64,000 nucleotides of DNA from Yanghanlia caeni (GCA_030733815.1 JAUZQE010000015.1:1-64000), one strand, 5' to 3'; counted from the stretch's first letter, positions 17,148 through 28,455 are shown. Notes: generated by a model from the sequence alone, not told the origin. Numbers and translations are program-made.

Positions 17148-20063
17148 ATGCCGAGTAACACCGTCGCCCAGTTCGCCGTTGAACTGAAAATGCCTGCGAA
17201 CGTACTGCTGGAACAGCTGCGTGCCGCCGGCGTTGATATCAAATCGGTCGACGACCCAGTCACCGACGCGGACAAGGCGAAACTCCTCGAGTCGCTGCGT
17301 CGTGCGCATGGGGCGTCGGAAAGTCACAAGATCACCCTGACGCGCCGCCAGACGTCCGAGATCCGTCAGGCCGACGGCTCGGGCCGTTCGCGCACGATCC
17401 CGGTCGAGGTGCGGAAGAAACGGGTGTTCGTCAAACGCGATACCAGCGAACTCGCAGCTGAAGCGGCACGTGCCGCCGAGCAGGCGCGGGCGGCCGCAGC
17501 CGCCGCCGCAAAGCCTGTCGAGGCGCCTGCTGCACCGGCGGCTCCTGCTGCAACGGCTCCTTCGGCAGCGCCCGCACCCCAGGCCGCGCCCGCTGCGCCT
17601 GTCGCAGAGGCCGAGCCGGCCAAGGCACCGCCTGCCTCTGAACCTGTGGCGAAGCCTGAGCCCGCGCCTGCTGCTGCGTCGCAGCCCAAGGCCGAGGCAG
17701 AGGCCGAGGCTGCAAAGCCGGCCGCCGCCGAAGCAGACGCCCAGCCGCAAGTGAAGGCCGAAGCCGAGAAGCCGGCCGCGCCTGCCACCAAGCCTGCCGC
17801 CAAGGCCGAGGCTGCGCCCGAAGCGGCGGCCCCCAAGGCCGCTACACCGGCCCGCGCGCCCGAAAAAGCCGAAACCCGTCCCGCTGCCGCCAGCAAGACA
17901 TCGGCGGCGGCAAAGCAGGCCGCAGCGCGCGAAGTCGACGAAGAGCGCGAACGCGCCCGCAAGGCAGCCGAGGCGGAAGCCGCGGCGCTGCGCGCCATGC
18001 TCAATCGTCCGCGCAAGGTGCTCAAGGCGCCCGAGCCCGAGGGGGGCATTTCCGGCACGCTGCACAAGCCTGCCGGCAAAGGCAAGAAAGACGCCAAGCC
18101 GGCCGCTACCGATGCCCGCAAGACAGGCAAGGTGGCCGAAACCGGCACCTGGACCGAAGACGGCGGTCGCAAGAAACCGGCGGCGCGTGACGCGGCGCCT
18201 GCCGCGCCGGGCCGCGAGGGCTGGCGAGCGGGTGGCAAGGCCAAAGGTGGCCGGGGTGGCCGCAACCGCCAGAATCAGCAGGAACACCGTGAGCCGCAGG
18301 TGCAGGAATTCATTGCCCGCGAGGTGCACGTACCCGAAACCATTTCGGTGGGCGATCTCGCTCACAAGATGGCGGTGAAGGCGGCCGAGGTCATCAAGCT
18401 GCTCATGAAGCTGGGCCAGATGGTCACCATCAACCAGGTGCTCGATCAGGAAACAGCCATGATCGTGGTCGAGGAAATGGGCCATACGGCCATTGCCGCC
18501 AAGCTCGACGACCCGGAAGCCTTCCTCGATCAGGCCGACGCCGTCGAAGCCGAGGCCCTGCCGCGCGCACCCGTCGTCACCGTCATGGGGCACGTCGACC
18601 ACGGCAAGACCTCGCTGCTCGATTACATCCGTCGCACCAAGGTTGCCACGGGCGAGGCCGGCGGCATCACGCAGCATATCGGCGCCTACAACGTGAAGAC
18701 CGAGCGCGGCATGGTCACCTTCCTCGACACCCCGGGTCACGAGGCCTTCACGGCCATGCGTGCACGCGGTGCCAAGGCAACCGATATCGTGATTCTGGTG
18801 GTGGCTTCCGATGACGGTGTCATGCCGCAAACCCGCGAGGCCATTCACCATGCGCAGGCCGCCAACGTGCCGCTGGTGGTGGCCATCACCAAGATCGACA
18901 AACCGGAAGGCAATCCCGAGCGCGTGAAGCAGGCGCTGGTTGCCGAGCAGGTGGTTCCCGAGGAGTACGGTGGCGACGTGCCCTTCGTAGGTGTGTCGGC
19001 CAAAACGGGCGAAGGCATCGACGAGCTTCTTGAGAACGTTCTTCTGCAGGCCGAGATGCTCGAGCTCAAGGCGCCGGTCGACGCACCGGCCAAGGGTATC
19101 GTCATCGAAGCCCGTCTCGACAAGGGGCGTGGTTCGGTGGCCACCATTTTGGTGCAGAGCGGCACCCTGCGGCGCGGCGACACCGTGCTGGTCGGTGCCA
19201 GCTACGGCCGTGTACGTGCCATGCTGAACGATCAGGGCAAGAGCGTTTCCGAAGCCGGCCCTTCGATTCCGGTCGAGATTCAGGGTCTTACCGAGGTGCC
19301 CCAGGCCGGTGATGAACTCATCGTCATGGGCGACGAACGCAAGGCTCGTGAAATCGCGCTGTTCCGTCAGGGCAAGTTCCGCGACGTGAAGCTGGCACGT
19401 CAGCAGGCCGCCAAGCTCGAATCCATGTTCGAAAACATGGGCGAGGGCACGCAAACGCTGTCGCTCATCATCAAGACCGACGTGCAGGGTTCGCAGGAAG
19501 CGCTGGTGTCGTCGTTGCTCAAGCTGTCTACCGACGAAGTGCGTGTCCAGGTGGTTCACGCCGCTGTGGGGGGTATCTCTGAAAGCGACGTGAACCTGGC
19601 CATCGCCTCGAACGCCGTCATCATCGGCTTCAACGTGCGTGCCGAACAAAGTGCTCGCAAGCTGGCCGAGAACAACGGCATCGATCTGCGCTACTACAAC
19701 ATCATTTACGACGCGGTCGACGACGTGCGCAACGCCATGTCGGGCATGTTGGCGCCCGAGAAGCGCGAGGAAGTCATCGGCATGGTCGAGATCCGCGAGG
19801 TCTACAGCATCTCGCGCATCGGCAAGGTCGCGGGCTGCATGGTGCTTGAAGGTGTGGTGCGTCGCGATTCGCAGGTTCGCCTGTTGCGCGACAACGTGGT
19901 GATCTGGACGGGCGCGCTCGAATCGCTGCGCCGCTTCAAAGACGACGTCAAGGAAGTCAAGGCGGGCTTCGATTGCGGTATCACCCTGCGCAACAACAAC
20001 GATATCGAAGTGGGCGACCAGCTCGAAGTCTTCGAAATCCGCGAGATTGCGCGCACGCTTTAA
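17148..20063 (+). CDS. infB: Translation initiation factor IF-2
   Basis: IF-2 is the GTPase that places formyl-methionyl tRNA on the 30S subunit and drives subunit joining. The 971-residue protein has an N-terminal IF2-N domain (1-50, [25 protein letters not shown]), a long Ala/Pro/Glu/Lys-rich linker of about residues 100-390, a second IF2-N domain (about 395-455), and the G domain starting near 475 with GHVDHGKTS (481-489), DTPGHEAF and TKID. Domains II to IV follow. The ATG at 17148 has a GAGAGA sequence upstream. Internal start sites giving shorter forms are known in enterobacteria; I could not decide this here. Confidence 0.97.
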   Translation: MPSNTVAQFAVELKMPANVLLEQLRAAGVDIKSVDDPVTDADKAKLLESLRRAHGASESHKITLTRRQTSEIRQADGSGRSRTIPVEVRKKRVFVKRDTSELAAEAARAAEQARAAAAAAAKPVEAPAAPAAPAATAPSAAPAPQAAPAAPVAEAEPAKAPPASEPVAKPEPAPAAASQPKAEAEAEAAKPAAAEADAQPQVKAEAEKPAAPATKPAAKAEAAPEAAAPKAATPARAPEKAETRPAAASKTSAAAKQAAAREVDEERERARKAAEAEAAALRAMLNRPRKVLKAPEPEGGISGTLHKPAGKGKKDAKPAATDARKTGKVAETGTWTEDGGRKKPAARDAAPAAPGREGWRAGGKAKGGRGGRNRQNQQEHREPQVQEFIAREVHVPETISVGDLAHKMAVKAAEVIKLLMKLGQMVTINQVLDQETAMIVVEEMGHTAIAAKLDDPEAFLDQADAVEAEALPRAPVVTVMGHVDHGKTSLLDYIRRTKVATGEAGGITQHIGAYNVKTERGMVTFLDTPGHEAFTAMRARGAKATDIVILVVASDDGVMPQTREAIHHAQAANVPLVVAITKIDKPEGNPERVKQALVAEQVVPEEYGGDVPFVGVSAKTGEGIDELLENVLLQAEMLELKAPVDAPAKGIVIEARLDKGRGSVATILVQSGTLRRGDTVLVGASYGRVRAMLNDQGKSVSEAGPSIPVEIQGLTEVPQAGDELIVMGDERKAREIALFRQGKFRDVKLARQQAAKLESMFENMGEGTQTLSLIIKTDVQGSQEALVSSLLKLSTDEVRVQVVHAAVGGISESDVNLAIASNAVIIGFNVRAEQSARKLAENNGIDLRYYNIIYDAVDDVRNAMSGMLAPEKREEVIGMVEIREVYSISRIGKVAGCMVLEGVVRRDSQVRLLRDNVVIWTGALESLRRFKDDVKEVKAGFDCGITLRNNNDIEVGDQLEVFEIREIARTL

Positions 20064-20072
20064 TCACGCATC

Positions 20073-20480
20073 ATGGCTCGACACAAGACTCGACAGAACG
20101 CAGGCCGCAACGTCCGGCTGGCCGACCAGATCCGCAAGGATCTGGCCGGCATCATTCAGCGTGAAATCGACGTGTCGCGCGCGGGCCTGATCACGCTCAC
20201 CAGCGTCGATCTCTCGCCCGACTACGCGCATGCGAAAGTCTATTTCACGGTGATCGGCGCCGAGCCCGACGCGGCTGCGGCCGTGCTCAACGAAAAGGCC
20301 GGCTGGTTCCATTCCCTGCTTTTCAAACTGCTGCACATTCACACGGTGCCCACGCTGCGCTTCATTCACGATGAAGGCATTGTGCGTGGCCTGCACCTTT
20401 CGCGGCTCATCGACGAAGCGAATCGCCCCGGTGGCGAGGCGCAGGTATCCGAGCCCGACGACCCCGACGAACGCAACTGA
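20073..20480 (+). CDS. rbfA: RbfA, 30S ribosome-binding factor
   Basis: RbfA is a small KH-fold protein that binds the 16S rRNA 5' region during late 30S assembly and cold adaptation. The 135-residue product has [18 protein letters not shown] at the start, [19 protein letters not shown] and the end motif [21 protein letters not shown]. It begins 9 bases after infB. Confidence 0.95.
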   Translation: MARHKTRQNAGRNVRLADQIRKDLAGIIQREIDVSRAGLITLTSVDLSPDYAHAKVYFTVIGAEPDAAAAVLNEKAGWFHSLLFKLLHIHTVPTLRFIHDEGIVRGLHLSRLIDEANRPGGEAQVSEPDDPDERN

Positions 20481-20601
20481 ACTCTCGGCGCCTGCCTGGC
20501 CGCCAGACGTTGTTGCCGCTGCGCTTTGCGCGTCTGCCCCGACCCGTCCCGCTGCCCGGCCCGGCCGAACCTGGCATTGAACGTGACATTTTTCATTGAT
20601 T

Positions 20602-21363
20602 ATGCGGGCTTCTAAACGACGCGGCGAGGCCATCGACGGCGTACTGCTGCTCGACAAGCCCGAAGGCCTTTCCAGCAATCACGCTCTGCAACGCGCCAAA
20701 CGTGCGCTTGACGCGCGCAAGGCCGGCCACACCGGCACGCTCGACCCTTTTGCCACCGGGCTGCTGGTGTGCTGCCTGGGTCGCGCAACCAAAATCTGCG
20801 GGCCCATGCTCGATGCCGACAAATGCTACGAGGCCACGCTTCGCTTCGGCGAGGAAACCGACAGCGGCGACCTCACCGGCAATGTCGTGGCGCGCGCGCC
20901 GGCCGATTTTTCCGCGGTCGAGCGTAGCGAGCTCGAACAGGTACTGGCGCAGTTTCGCGGCGAGATCGAACAGGTGCCGCCCATGTATTCCGCCCTCAAG
21001 CGCGATGGCAAGCCGTTATACGAATATGCCCGTCAGGGCATCGAGCTCGAGCGCCCTGCGCGACGTGTCACCATTCATGAACTCGAGCTGCTTGCGTTCG
21101 ATGGCGCAAGCGCGCGGGTGCGGGTCGCCTGCAGCAAGGGCACCTATATCCGCACGCTGGCTCAGGACATCGGCCGGCGACTGGGTTGCGGCGCGCACCT
21201 TTCGGCGCTGCGCCGTACGCGTGTTGGGCCGTTCGACCTTGACGATGCAGTCGGCCTCGAAGCCCTGCAAGCCATGGACAATCCCCGCCAGACGCTCATT
21301 TCCCTGCATGATTTACCGGCGGGCCTGATGCCCGCATCCACCACACAGAAGGATCCCCTATGA
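20602..21363 (+). CDS. truB: TruB, tRNA pseudouridine-55 synthase
   Basis: TruB makes pseudouridine 55 in the T-loop of tRNAs and also acts as a tRNA chaperone. The 253-residue protein has DGVLLLDKPEGLSSNHAL, the catalytic motif GHTGTLDPFATGLL with the catalytic aspartate at residue 48 as in E. coli, and the C-terminal CSKGTYIRTLAQDIG motif. The first ATG is at 20602; a TTG at 20596 is in frame. E. coli TruB is longer (314), mostly through a C-terminal PUA domain that is largely missing here. Its last 4 bases overlap the typA start. Confidence 0.94.
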   Translation: MRASKRRGEAIDGVLLLDKPEGLSSNHALQRAKRALDARKAGHTGTLDPFATGLLVCCLGRATKICGPMLDADKCYEATLRFGEETDSGDLTGNVVARAPADFSAVERSELEQVLAQFRGEIEQVPPMYSALKRDGKPLYEYARQGIELERPARRVTIHELELLAFDGASARVRVACSKGTYIRTLAQDIGRRLGCGAHLSALRRTRVGPFDLDDAVGLEALQAMDNPRQTLISLHDLPAGLMPASTTQKDPL

Positions 21364-23189
21364 AACGCGCATTGCGTAATGTGGCCATCATCGCCCACGT
21401 CGATCACGGCAAGACAACGCTGGTCGACCAGTTGCTACGTCAGGCGGGCACGTTCCGCGACAATCAGCAGGTGGCCGAACGGGTCATGGATTCCGGCGAC
21501 ATCGAAAAAGAACGCGGAATTACCATTCTGGCCAAGAACTGCGCGGTCGAATACGAGGGCGTGCACATCAATATCATCGACACCCCGGGGCACGCCGATT
21601 TTGGTGGTGAGGTTGAACGCGTGCTGTCGATGGTCGATGGCGTTCTTCTGCTGGTCGACGCCGTGGAAGGCCCCATGCCCCAGACGCGCTTCGTGACGCG
21701 CAAGGCGCTGGCACTGGGGCTCAAGCCCATTGTGGTGGTGAACAAGATCGACCGGCCGGGCGCGCGACCCGATTACGCCATCAATGCCACGTTCGATCTC
21801 TTCGACAAGCTGGGGGCCACTGAAGAACAGCTCGATTTTCCGATCATCTACGCTTCGGGCCTGTCGGGCTACGCAGGTCTGACGGAAGACGTGCGCAGTG
21901 GTGACATGCGACCGCTGTTTGACGCGATTCTGAAGTACGTTCCGCAACGTGATGACGATGCCGATGCACCCCTGCAGATGCAGATCATCTCGCTCGATTA
22001 CAGCAGCTACGTCGGTAAGATCGGGGTGGGGCGCATCAACCGCGGCCGTCTGCGTCCGGGCAGCGACGTTCTGGTGCAGTTCGGCCCCGAAGGCAAGCCG
22101 TTCAAGGGCCGCATCAATCAGGTGCAGAAATTCAAGGGGCTGGAGCGTGAGCTGGTCGAAGTGGCCGAGGCGGGCGATATCGTGCTGATCAACGGCATTG
22201 AAGATATCGGCATCGGCTGCACGATCATGGATCCGGCCAAGCCCGAACCCCTGCCCATGCTGCGCATCGATGAGCCCACGCTCACGATGAACTTCATGGT
22301 GAATACGTCGCCTCTGGCAGGGCGCGAGGGCAAGTTCGTGACCAGCCGCCAGCTGCGTGAACGGCTGGAACTCGAGCTTAAGTCCAATGTGGCCCTGCGC
22401 GTGAACGATACGGGCGACGACACCGTGTTCGAGGTGTGTGGCCGTGGCGAGCTGCACCTGACCATCCTCATCGAGAACATGCGTCGTGAAGGCTACGAGC
22501 TGGCCGTGTCCCGCCCGCGCGTGCTGTTCAAGGACGTTGACGGCGTGCGCAAGGAACCCTACGAGTTCCTGACCGTCGACATCGAGGACGGCCACCAGGG
22601 CGGGGTGATGGAAGAGCTCGGGCGCCGCAAGGGCGAACTGCTTGACATGGCCCCGGACGGCCGTGGCCGCACGCGTCTGGAATACCGGATCCCGGCACGG
22701 GGCCTCATCGGCTTTCAGTCCGACTTCCTCAACCTGACCCGTGGCACCGGTATCATGAGCCACATTTTCGACGATTACGACGACGTCAAGGAAGGCAATC
22801 TCGGCGAGCGGCGCAACGGCGTGCTGATCAGCCAGGACGACGGCCAGGCCGTGGCCTACGCGCTGTGGAAGCTGCAGGAGCGCGGACGCATGTTCGTCTC
22901 GCCCCAGGACCCGCTCTACGAGGGCATGATCATCGGCATACACAGCCGCGACAACGATCTGGTGGTGAACCCTATTCGGGAAAAGAAGCTCACCAACATT
23001 CGTGCGTCGGGCAAGGACGAGCACATCGATCTGGTACCGCCCATTCCGCTCACGCTGGAATACGCCGTCCAGTTCATCGATGACGATGAGCTGGTCGAGG
23101 TGACGCCCCGCTCGATCCGCCTGCGCAAGCGCTACCTGCAGGAACACGAGCGGCGCCGCATGGCACGCGAAAGCAGCTCGGCGGCCTGA
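21360..23189 (+). CDS. typA: TypA/BipA, ribosome-binding GTPase
   Basis: TypA (BipA) is an EF-G-like GTPase needed for 50S assembly and growth at low temperature or under stress. The 609-residue protein has G1 [12 protein letters not shown] (about 12-23), the effector loop with [11 protein letters not shown]3 [15 protein letters not shown]4 NKIDRPGA, domain II, an EF-G-like domain III/V region ([21 protein letters not shown]) and the BipA-specific C-terminal domain. The ATG overlaps truB by 4 bases. It is the last gene of the translation operon and converges on the LOG-family gene across 100 bases. Confidence 0.96.
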   Translation: MKRALRNVAIIAHVDHGKTTLVDQLLRQAGTFRDNQQVAERVMDSGDIEKERGITILAKNCAVEYEGVHINIIDTPGHADFGGEVERVLSMVDGVLLLVDAVEGPMPQTRFVTRKALALGLKPIVVVNKIDRPGARPDYAINATFDLFDKLGATEEQLDFPIIYASGLSGYAGLTEDVRSGDMRPLFDAILKYVPQRDDDADAPLQMQIISLDYSSYVGKIGVGRINRGRLRPGSDVLVQFGPEGKPFKGRINQVQKFKGLERELVEVAEAGDIVLINGIEDIGIGCTIMDPAKPEPLPMLRIDEPTLTMNFMVNTSPLAGREGKFVTSRQLRERLELELKSNVALRVNDTGDDTVFEVCGRGELHLTILIENMRREGYELAVSRPRVLFKDVDGVRKEPYEFLTVDIEDGHQGGVMEELGRRKGELLDMAPDGRGRTRLEYRIPARGLIGFQSDFLNLTRGTGIMSHIFDDYDDVKEGNLGERRNGVLISQDDGQAVAYALWKLQERGRMFVSPQDPLYEGMIIGIHSRDNDLVVNPIREKKLTNIRASGKDEHIDLVPPIPLTLEYAVQFIDDDELVEVTPRSIRLRKRYLQEHERRRMARESSSAA

Positions 23190-23289
23190 TTCCCGCAGGC
23201 GCGCGCGCCGTGCGCCACCGCCGCAGTGACACGCGGTCGTGGCGCGGCCGTGCCTGGCGCGGCCGCATGTATGGCCGGCCTGGCCGTGT

Positions 23290-24009
23290 TTACGGCGTAA
23301 TGCTGTTGGTGCTGGGTTCCGGGGTGTTCTCGCGCTCGATCGGCAGTGTGGGTTCTTCGTGGCGCTTGAAGCAGTCGGCGCAGTGCGTGTCGATGTGGCG
23401 CAGCACTTCGTCGAGATCGTCGGTGATCAGGAACAGGTCGATGTCGCCCGGGCTGATGAGCCCGTTGGCGAGCAACTGATCGCGAATCCAGCCGAACAGG
23501 CCGGCCCAGAATTCCTTGCCGATGAGAATGATGGGGGCCGCCGGCATCTTGCGTGTCTGTACCAGCGTTGCGACCTCGAACAGTTCGTCGAGTGTGCCGA
23601 AACCGCCCGGCAGGGCGATGTACGCCGCGCTGTGCATGACGAAGGTGGCCTTGCGCGAATAGAAGTAATCGAACTGGAGGCTGTGGGTCTGATAATGGTT
23701 GTTGTGCGGTTCGCGCGGCAGCGAGATGTTCAGGCCTACGCTGTGGCCCCCCGCCTCGTAGGCCCCCTTGTTGGCGGCTTCCATTATGCCGGGCCCGCCG
23801 CCCGCAATCACCGTGAGCCCCGCCTTGGCCAGGCGCGCCCCGAGCGCCTCGGCCAGCTTGTAGTACTTGGAATCGGGCCGGATTCTGGCGCTGCCGAAGA
23901 TGCTGACGCCCCAGCCCATTTCCTGGAGGGTTTCCGCAGCGGCCTCCATCTCTGACATAATCCGGGGAATCTGCTGCGTTGCCGGTAATCGGACGATTTG
24001 ATTGGACAT
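23290..24009 (-). CDS. LOG-family protein (cytokinin riboside phosphate phosphoribohydrolase-like)
   Basis: Members of the TIGR00730 LOG family cleave nucleoside 5'-monophosphates to base and ribose 5-phosphate; many are mislabelled lysine decarboxylases. The 239-residue product has GGGPGIMEAANKGA and PGGFGTLDELFE, the phosphate-binding and catalytic motifs of the family. The true substrate is not known. The start ATG (24009-24007) overlaps the polA ATG (24008-24010) on the other strand. AAGG lies 8 bases upstream on the minus strand, which supports this start; a later ATG at residue 18 (23958) is an alternative. Confidence 0.88.
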   Translation of the reverse strand: MSNQIVRLPATQQIPRIMSEMEAAAETLQEMGWGVSIFGSARIRPDSKYYKLAEALGARLAKAGLTVIAGGGPGIMEAANKGAYEAGGHSVGLNISLPREPHNNHYQTHSLQFDYFYSRKATFVMHSAAYIALPGGFGTLDELFEVATLVQTRKMPAAPIILIGKEFWAGLFGWIRDQLLANGLISPGDIDLFLITDDLDEVLRHIDTHCADCFKRHEEPTLPIERENTPEPSTNSITP

Positions 24010-26719
24010 GAAAAAAACCTTGTTGCTTGTTGATGGGTCCAGCTACCTGTACAGGGCTTATCACGCGATGCCCGATTTGCGAAATGCCAGGGGCGAGCCA
24101 ACCGGCGCGCTGTACGGGGTCATCTCAATGTTACGGAGACTGATTTCCGATTACAAGGCAGATTTCGCAGCGTGCGTATTCGATGCCCGCGGCAAGACAT
24201 TCCGCGAAGAGCTGTACCCCGATTACAAGGGGCATCGCCCCTCGATGCCCGAGGATCTGGCAGCACAAATCGCGCCTATCCATGAGGCGGTGGCCGCCAT
24301 GGGGTGGAAAGTGATCTCGATTCCCGGGGTCGAGGCCGACGATATTATCGGAACCCTGGCATGCCAGGCCGAAGCCCAAGGCGTGCATACCGTAATTTCC
24401 ACGGGCGACAAAGACATTGCCCAGCTTGTTACCGATCATGTGGAGCTGGTGAACACCATGAACGGTGAGCGGCTGGATGTGCAGGGCGTGACCCAGAAGT
24501 TCGGTGTTGCGCCCTCGCAGATTGTTGATTATCTCATGCTTGTGGGCGATGCGGTCGATAACGTGCCGGGCGTGCCCAAGGTCGGCCCGAAAACGGCGGT
24601 CAAATGGCTGAACGAATACGGTTCGCTCGAGAACCTCATTGCGAACGCCGAACGCATCAAGGGTGTGGCCGGCCAGAACCTGCGCGACGCAATTCCCAAT
24701 TTCGCGCTCACCCGCAAGCTCATCACCATCAAGGTCGATTGCGAGCTCGACTTCAACGGCGGGCTCGAATCGCTCGCGCCCCGTGCGCCCGACCGCGATG
24801 CACTCATTGCGCTGTTCGACCGCTACGGCTTTCGAACCTGGCTGCGTGAGCTCACCGGCGATGCCGAGCGCGTGCCCGAGAACGACGCACGCATGGCCAC
24901 CGAAGCCCCGCCCGCGCCCGAAGCAAACTACGAAACCGTGGTCGATGAAGGGGAGCTGGAGCGCCTGCTCGAGCGCCTGCGTGCCAGCGAGCTCGTGGCA
25001 ATGGATACCGAAACCACGTCGCTCGACCCCATGGTTGCCCGCCTGGTGGGCATGTCGTTCGCCACGGCCGGCGGGCAGGCCTGGTACGTCCCCGTGGCGC
25101 ACCGCGGGCCCGATTTCCCGCAGCAATTGCCCAAGGATCTGGTCATCGAACGGATGCGCACCTGGTTCGAAGACCCCGACGCAGCCAAGCTGCTGCACAA
25201 CGCCAAGTACGATGCCCATGTGCTGGCCAACGAGGGCGTGCGCCTGGCGGGCATCACCCACGACACCATGCTGCAGGCCTATGTGCTTGAATCGCACCGT
25301 CGCGTGAACCTGCAGGAACTGGGCGAGCGCTGGCTGGGGCGCACCGGCGTGCTGTACGAAGACATCTGCGGCAAGGGCGCCAAGCAGATCGGTTTCGACG
25401 AAGTCGATCTCGAGAACGCCTCGCGCTACGCCTGCGAAGACGCCGATTTCACCTGGCAGCTGCATCACATTCTGCGCCCGCGCATCGCCGCCGAGCCGGG
25501 CCTGGAACGCATTTACCAGCTCGAGATCCGATGTTCCGAAGTGCTGACCACAATCGAGCGCAACGGCGTCAAGGTCGATCCGCACGTGCTGGCCATGCAG
25601 AGCCATGAACTTGGCCAGCAGATGATCGAACTCGAGCGCAAGGCCTACGAACTGGCCGGTCAGCCGTTCAACCTGAATTCGCCGCGCCAGCTGGGCGAAA
25701 TCCTGTTCCAGCACATGCAGCTGCCGGTAATCCGCAAAACCCCCAGCGGGGCGCCATCCACCGACGAAGAAGTGCTGAGCCGCCTGGCGCTCGATTACCC
25801 GCTGCCGGCGCTCATTCTCGAGTACCGGGCGCTCGCGAAGCTCAAGTCCACGTACACCGACAAGCTGCCGCGCATGATCAATCCGGCCACGGGGCGCATT
25901 CATACACGCTACGCGCAGGCGGCAGTCGTCACCGGGCGACTCGCCTCATCCGATCCCAATCTTCAGAACATCCCGGTGCGCACCGCCGAAGGGCGCCGGG
26001 TGCGCACGGCATTCGTCGCCACCGACGGGCGCATCGTCTCGGCCGACTATTCCCAGATCGAGCTGCGCGTCATGGCGCACATGTCAGACGACGAGAACCT
26101 CAGGGGTGCCTTCCGCGACAATCTCGACATTCACCGCGCCACGGCGGCCGAAGTGTTCGGTGTTGCCCTCGAAGACGTCACCTCCGAACAGCGGCGCGCG
26201 GCGAAGGCCATCAACTTCGGCCTGATCTACGGCATGGGCGAATTCGGCCTGGCCTCGAACCTGGGCATCACGCGCGACGCCGCCAAGGCGTATATCGACC
26301 GGTACTTCACGCGCTACCCCGGGGTTGCCCGCTACATGGAAACCATACGTGCGCAGGCGGCCGATCAGGGCTATGTTGAAACGGTTTTCGGTCGCCGCAT
26401 CTGGCTGCCCGATCTGCGTGGGGCCAAGGGCCCGCGTCGTGCGGCGGCTGAGCGCGCAGCCATCAATGCGCCGGTGCAGGGTACGGCGGCCGATCTCATC
26501 AAGATGGCCATGGTGGCGGTCGACGACTGGCTCATTGCCGAAGGGTTGCAGGCGCGCCTGATCATGCAGGTGCACGACGAACTCGTGCTCGATGTGCCGG
26601 CCGATGAAGTCGAGTTGGTGGCGGCAAGCCTTCCGGGTCTCATGTGCTCGGTCGCTGAACTGAGCGTGCCGCTGGTGGCGGAAGTGGGCCTGGGTCTGAA
26701 CTGGGAACAAGCGCATTAG
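24008..26719 (+). CDS. polA: DNA polymerase I
   Basis: PolA fills gaps and removes RNA primers during repair and lagging-strand synthesis. The 903-residue protein is complete. The 5'-3' nuclease domain covers about 1-290 (LLLVDGSSYLYRAYHA, GDAVDNVPGVPKVGPKTA). The 3'-5' exonuclease domain (about 315-500) has the metal ligands in AMDTETTSLDP, so proofreading is likely retained. The polymerase domain carries TGRLASSDPNLQNIPVR, SADYSQIELRV and QVHDELVLDV. The ATG at 24008 fits the usual MKK.LLLVDG start; a TTG at 24002 is in frame. The ribosome binding site is weak. Confidence 0.97.
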   Translation: MKKTLLLVDGSSYLYRAYHAMPDLRNARGEPTGALYGVISMLRRLISDYKADFAACVFDARGKTFREELYPDYKGHRPSMPEDLAAQIAPIHEAVAAMGWKVISIPGVEADDIIGTLACQAEAQGVHTVISTGDKDIAQLVTDHVELVNTMNGERLDVQGVTQKFGVAPSQIVDYLMLVGDAVDNVPGVPKVGPKTAVKWLNEYGSLENLIANAERIKGVAGQNLRDAIPNFALTRKLITIKVDCELDFNGGLESLAPRAPDRDALIALFDRYGFRTWLRELTGDAERVPENDARMATEAPPAPEANYETVVDEGELERLLERLRASELVAMDTETTSLDPMVARLVGMSFATAGGQAWYVPVAHRGPDFPQQLPKDLVIERMRTWFEDPDAAKLLHNAKYDAHVLANEGVRLAGITHDTMLQAYVLESHRRVNLQELGERWLGRTGVLYEDICGKGAKQIGFDEVDLENASRYACEDADFTWQLHHILRPRIAAEPGLERIYQLEIRCSEVLTTIERNGVKVDPHVLAMQSHELGQQMIELERKAYELAGQPFNLNSPRQLGEILFQHMQLPVIRKTPSGAPSTDEEVLSRLALDYPLPALILEYRALAKLKSTYTDKLPRMINPATGRIHTRYAQAAVVTGRLASSDPNLQNIPVRTAEGRRVRTAFVATDGRIVSADYSQIELRVMAHMSDDENLRGAFRDNLDIHRATAAEVFGVALEDVTSEQRRAAKAINFGLIYGMGEFGLASNLGITRDAAKAYIDRYFTRYPGVARYMETIRAQAADQGYVETVFGRRIWLPDLRGAKGPRRAAAERAAINAPVQGTAADLIKMAMVAVDDWLIAEGLQARLIMQVHDELVLDVPADEVELVAASLPGLMCSVAELSVPLVAEVGLGLNWEQAH

Positions 26720-26783
26720 GCCCGAGATATGCGAATATTGGGGTGACGAACACATGCCGCATGGATCATAACAAGGAGGAAAC

Positions 26784-27572
26784 ATGGCATATTCGAACAT
26801 CACCGGAAACAACGGCAGCACCATTCTGACCAACACCGACGGCCTGCGTCATGGCATGGTGGAGGTTCCGGTAAGCGATGGTGTCATGTCCGGGTACTTC
26901 GCGGCCCCGGCCGCCGCCGAACGCTCGCCCGTGATTCTCGTCGTGCAGGAAATCTTCGGCCTGCACGAGCACATCAAGGATATCTGCCGTCGTCTGGCCC
27001 ACGAGGGCTATTTCGCGCTCGGGCTTGAGCTGTACCAGCGCCAGGGCGACGCTGCGCAATACAGCGACATCACCGAATTGCTCAACGACATCGTGGCAAA
27101 GGTACCCGACGAGCAGGTGCTGGCCGATCTCGATGCCGGAGCACAGTGGGCCGCGCAAAACGGTGGCGATATCGCGCGTCTGGGGGTCACCGGATTCTGC
27201 TGGGGCGGGCGCATCACGTGGCTGTACGCCGCTCACAACCCGCAATGCAAGGCAGCCGTGGCGTGGTACGGCAAGCTGACCACCGGGCACAGCCCCATGC
27301 AGAAGGAGCACCCCATCGACGTGGTGGGCCGCCTGCACGGGCCGGTTCTGGGCCTGTACGGCGGTCAGGATTCCAGCATTCCCATGGAAGACGTGCACCG
27401 CATGCAGGCTGCGCTCGAGCAGGGCAACGAGGCGGCGCGTGCATCACGCATCGACGTCTACCCAGAATCGGGCCACGCCTTCTATGCAGACTACCGCCCC
27501 AGCTACCATGCGCCCGACGCGCGCGACGCATGGGCCAAGGCGGTTGAATGGTTTGATCGTCTGCTCGACTGA
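26784..27572 (+). CDS. Dienelactone hydrolase family protein
   Basis: An alpha/beta-hydrolase of the dienelactone hydrolase (carboxymethylenebutenolidase) family, 262 residues. The catalytic triad is visible as Cys in GFCWGG, Asp in GGQDSSIP and His in ESGHAFYADYR. The conserved Glu of VVQEIFGLHEHI is also present. True dienelactone hydrolases act in chlorocatechol breakdown, but no such genes are nearby, so the substrate is unknown. A strong ribosome binding site (AAGGAGG) precedes the ATG. Its stop is one base from the stop of htpX on the other strand. Confidence 0.88.
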   Translation: MAYSNITGNNGSTILTNTDGLRHGMVEVPVSDGVMSGYFAAPAAAERSPVILVVQEIFGLHEHIKDICRRLAHEGYFALGLELYQRQGDAAQYSDITELLNDIVAKVPDEQVLADLDAGAQWAAQNGGDIARLGVTGFCWGGRITWLYAAHNPQCKAAVAWYGKLTTGHSPMQKEHPIDVVGRLHGPVLGLYGGQDSSIPMEDVHRMQAALEQGNEAARASRIDVYPESGHAFYADYRPSYHAPDARDAWAKAVEWFDRLLD

Positions 27573-27573
27573 C

Positions 27574-28455
27574 CTACACGCGCTGCATGGCCTGCAACGC
27601 CTGTATGCGCGATTCAATCGGCGGGTGGCTGGCGAACAGAGCGCTGATCGCCTTGCCGCCGGCAATGCCTGCCGCTTCGAAATTCTTGGGCAGTTCACCG
27701 GCCTGCAGGTTGCCAAGACGCGCCAGTGCGTTGATCATGGGTACGCGTGAGCCCAGCAGGGCGGCCGAGCCGGCGTCGGCCCGGTATTCCCGCTGGCGCG
27801 AGAACCACGCCACAATGATCGACGCCAGAATGCCGAAGATGATTTCGCATACGAACGCCGAAACGTAAAAGCCGATGCCGACTTCGCGGTCGTTCTTGAG
27901 CAGTACGCGGTCGACAAAATACCCCACCACGCGCGACAAAAAAATCACGAACGTGTTGACAACGCCCTGTATGAGCGTGAGCGTGACCATGTCTCCGTTG
28001 GCGATGTGCGCCACTTCGTGGCCCAGCACCGCGGCGACTTCTTCTTCATTCATCGTCTGAAGCAGACCGGTCGATACGGCCACCAGGGCGTCGTTACGGA
28101 AGGCTCCCGTTGCAAACGCATTGGGCGCGCCGTCGTAAATGGCCACTTCGGGCCGACCGATGCCGGCCCGGTCGGCGAGCTGATGTACCGTGTCGACCAG
28201 CCATGCTTCGCGTGCATTGGCGGGGCGCTGCGGGTCGATGACGCGCGCACCCGTGCTCATCTTGGCCATGGGCTTGCTCATGAGCAGCGAAATGATCGAG
28301 CCGGCAAAGCCGATGATGGCGGCAAAGATCAGCAACTGATCGAGATCGAGGCCGTTGGCGGTGAGGTAACGGCCCACCCCGAGCACGTTCATGGAAGCGC
28401 TCAGGACGAGCAGCACGGCAAAGTTGGTCAGAAGATAGAGAACGATGCGCTTCAT
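27574..28455 (-). CDS. htpX: HtpX, membrane zinc metalloprotease
   Basis: HtpX is an inner-membrane protease that degrades misfolded membrane proteins under envelope stress. The 293-residue product has two N-terminal membrane segments (about 4-24 and 38-58), the zinc motif HEVAH at 146-150, two further hydrophobic segments (about 158-180 and 193-215), and the third zinc ligand region [10 protein letters not shown]. The ATG at 28455 gives the standard MKRI start. It converges on the dienelactone hydrolase gene with a single base between stops, so there is no room for separate terminators. Confidence 0.95.
   Translation of the reverse strand: MKRIVLYLLTNFAVLLVLSASMNVLGVGRYLTANGLDLDQLLIFAAIIGFAGSIISLLMSKPMAKMSTGARVIDPQRPANAREAWLVDTVHQLADRAGIGRPEVAIYDGAPNAFATGAFRNDALVAVSTGLLQTMNEEEVAAVLGHEVAHIANGDMVTLTLIQGVVNTFVIFLSRVVGYFVDRVLLKNDREVGIGFYVSAFVCEIIFGILASIIVAWFSRQREYRADAGSAALLGSRVPMINALARLGNLQAGELPKNFEAAGIAGGKAISALFASHPPIESRIQALQAMQRV

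Noticed and set aside
17450..18300. Dense repeats within infB
   Set aside because: They encode the Ala/Pro/Glu/Lys linker of IF-2, which is usual in high-GC bacteria, not a DNA repeat element.
17043..19649. Open frame of 868 codons on the minus strand opposite infB
   Set aside because: It is a GC-rich antisense shadow of infB with His/Gly/Arg-rich low-complexity translation and no family features. Similar long shadows lie opposite phaC (7455-9185) and typA (21435-23147).
23240..23265. Two copies of TGGCGCGGCCG, 15 bp apart, between typA and the LOG-family gene
   Set aside because: Short GC-rich direct repeats arise easily in this composition and no regulator or gene start is nearby.
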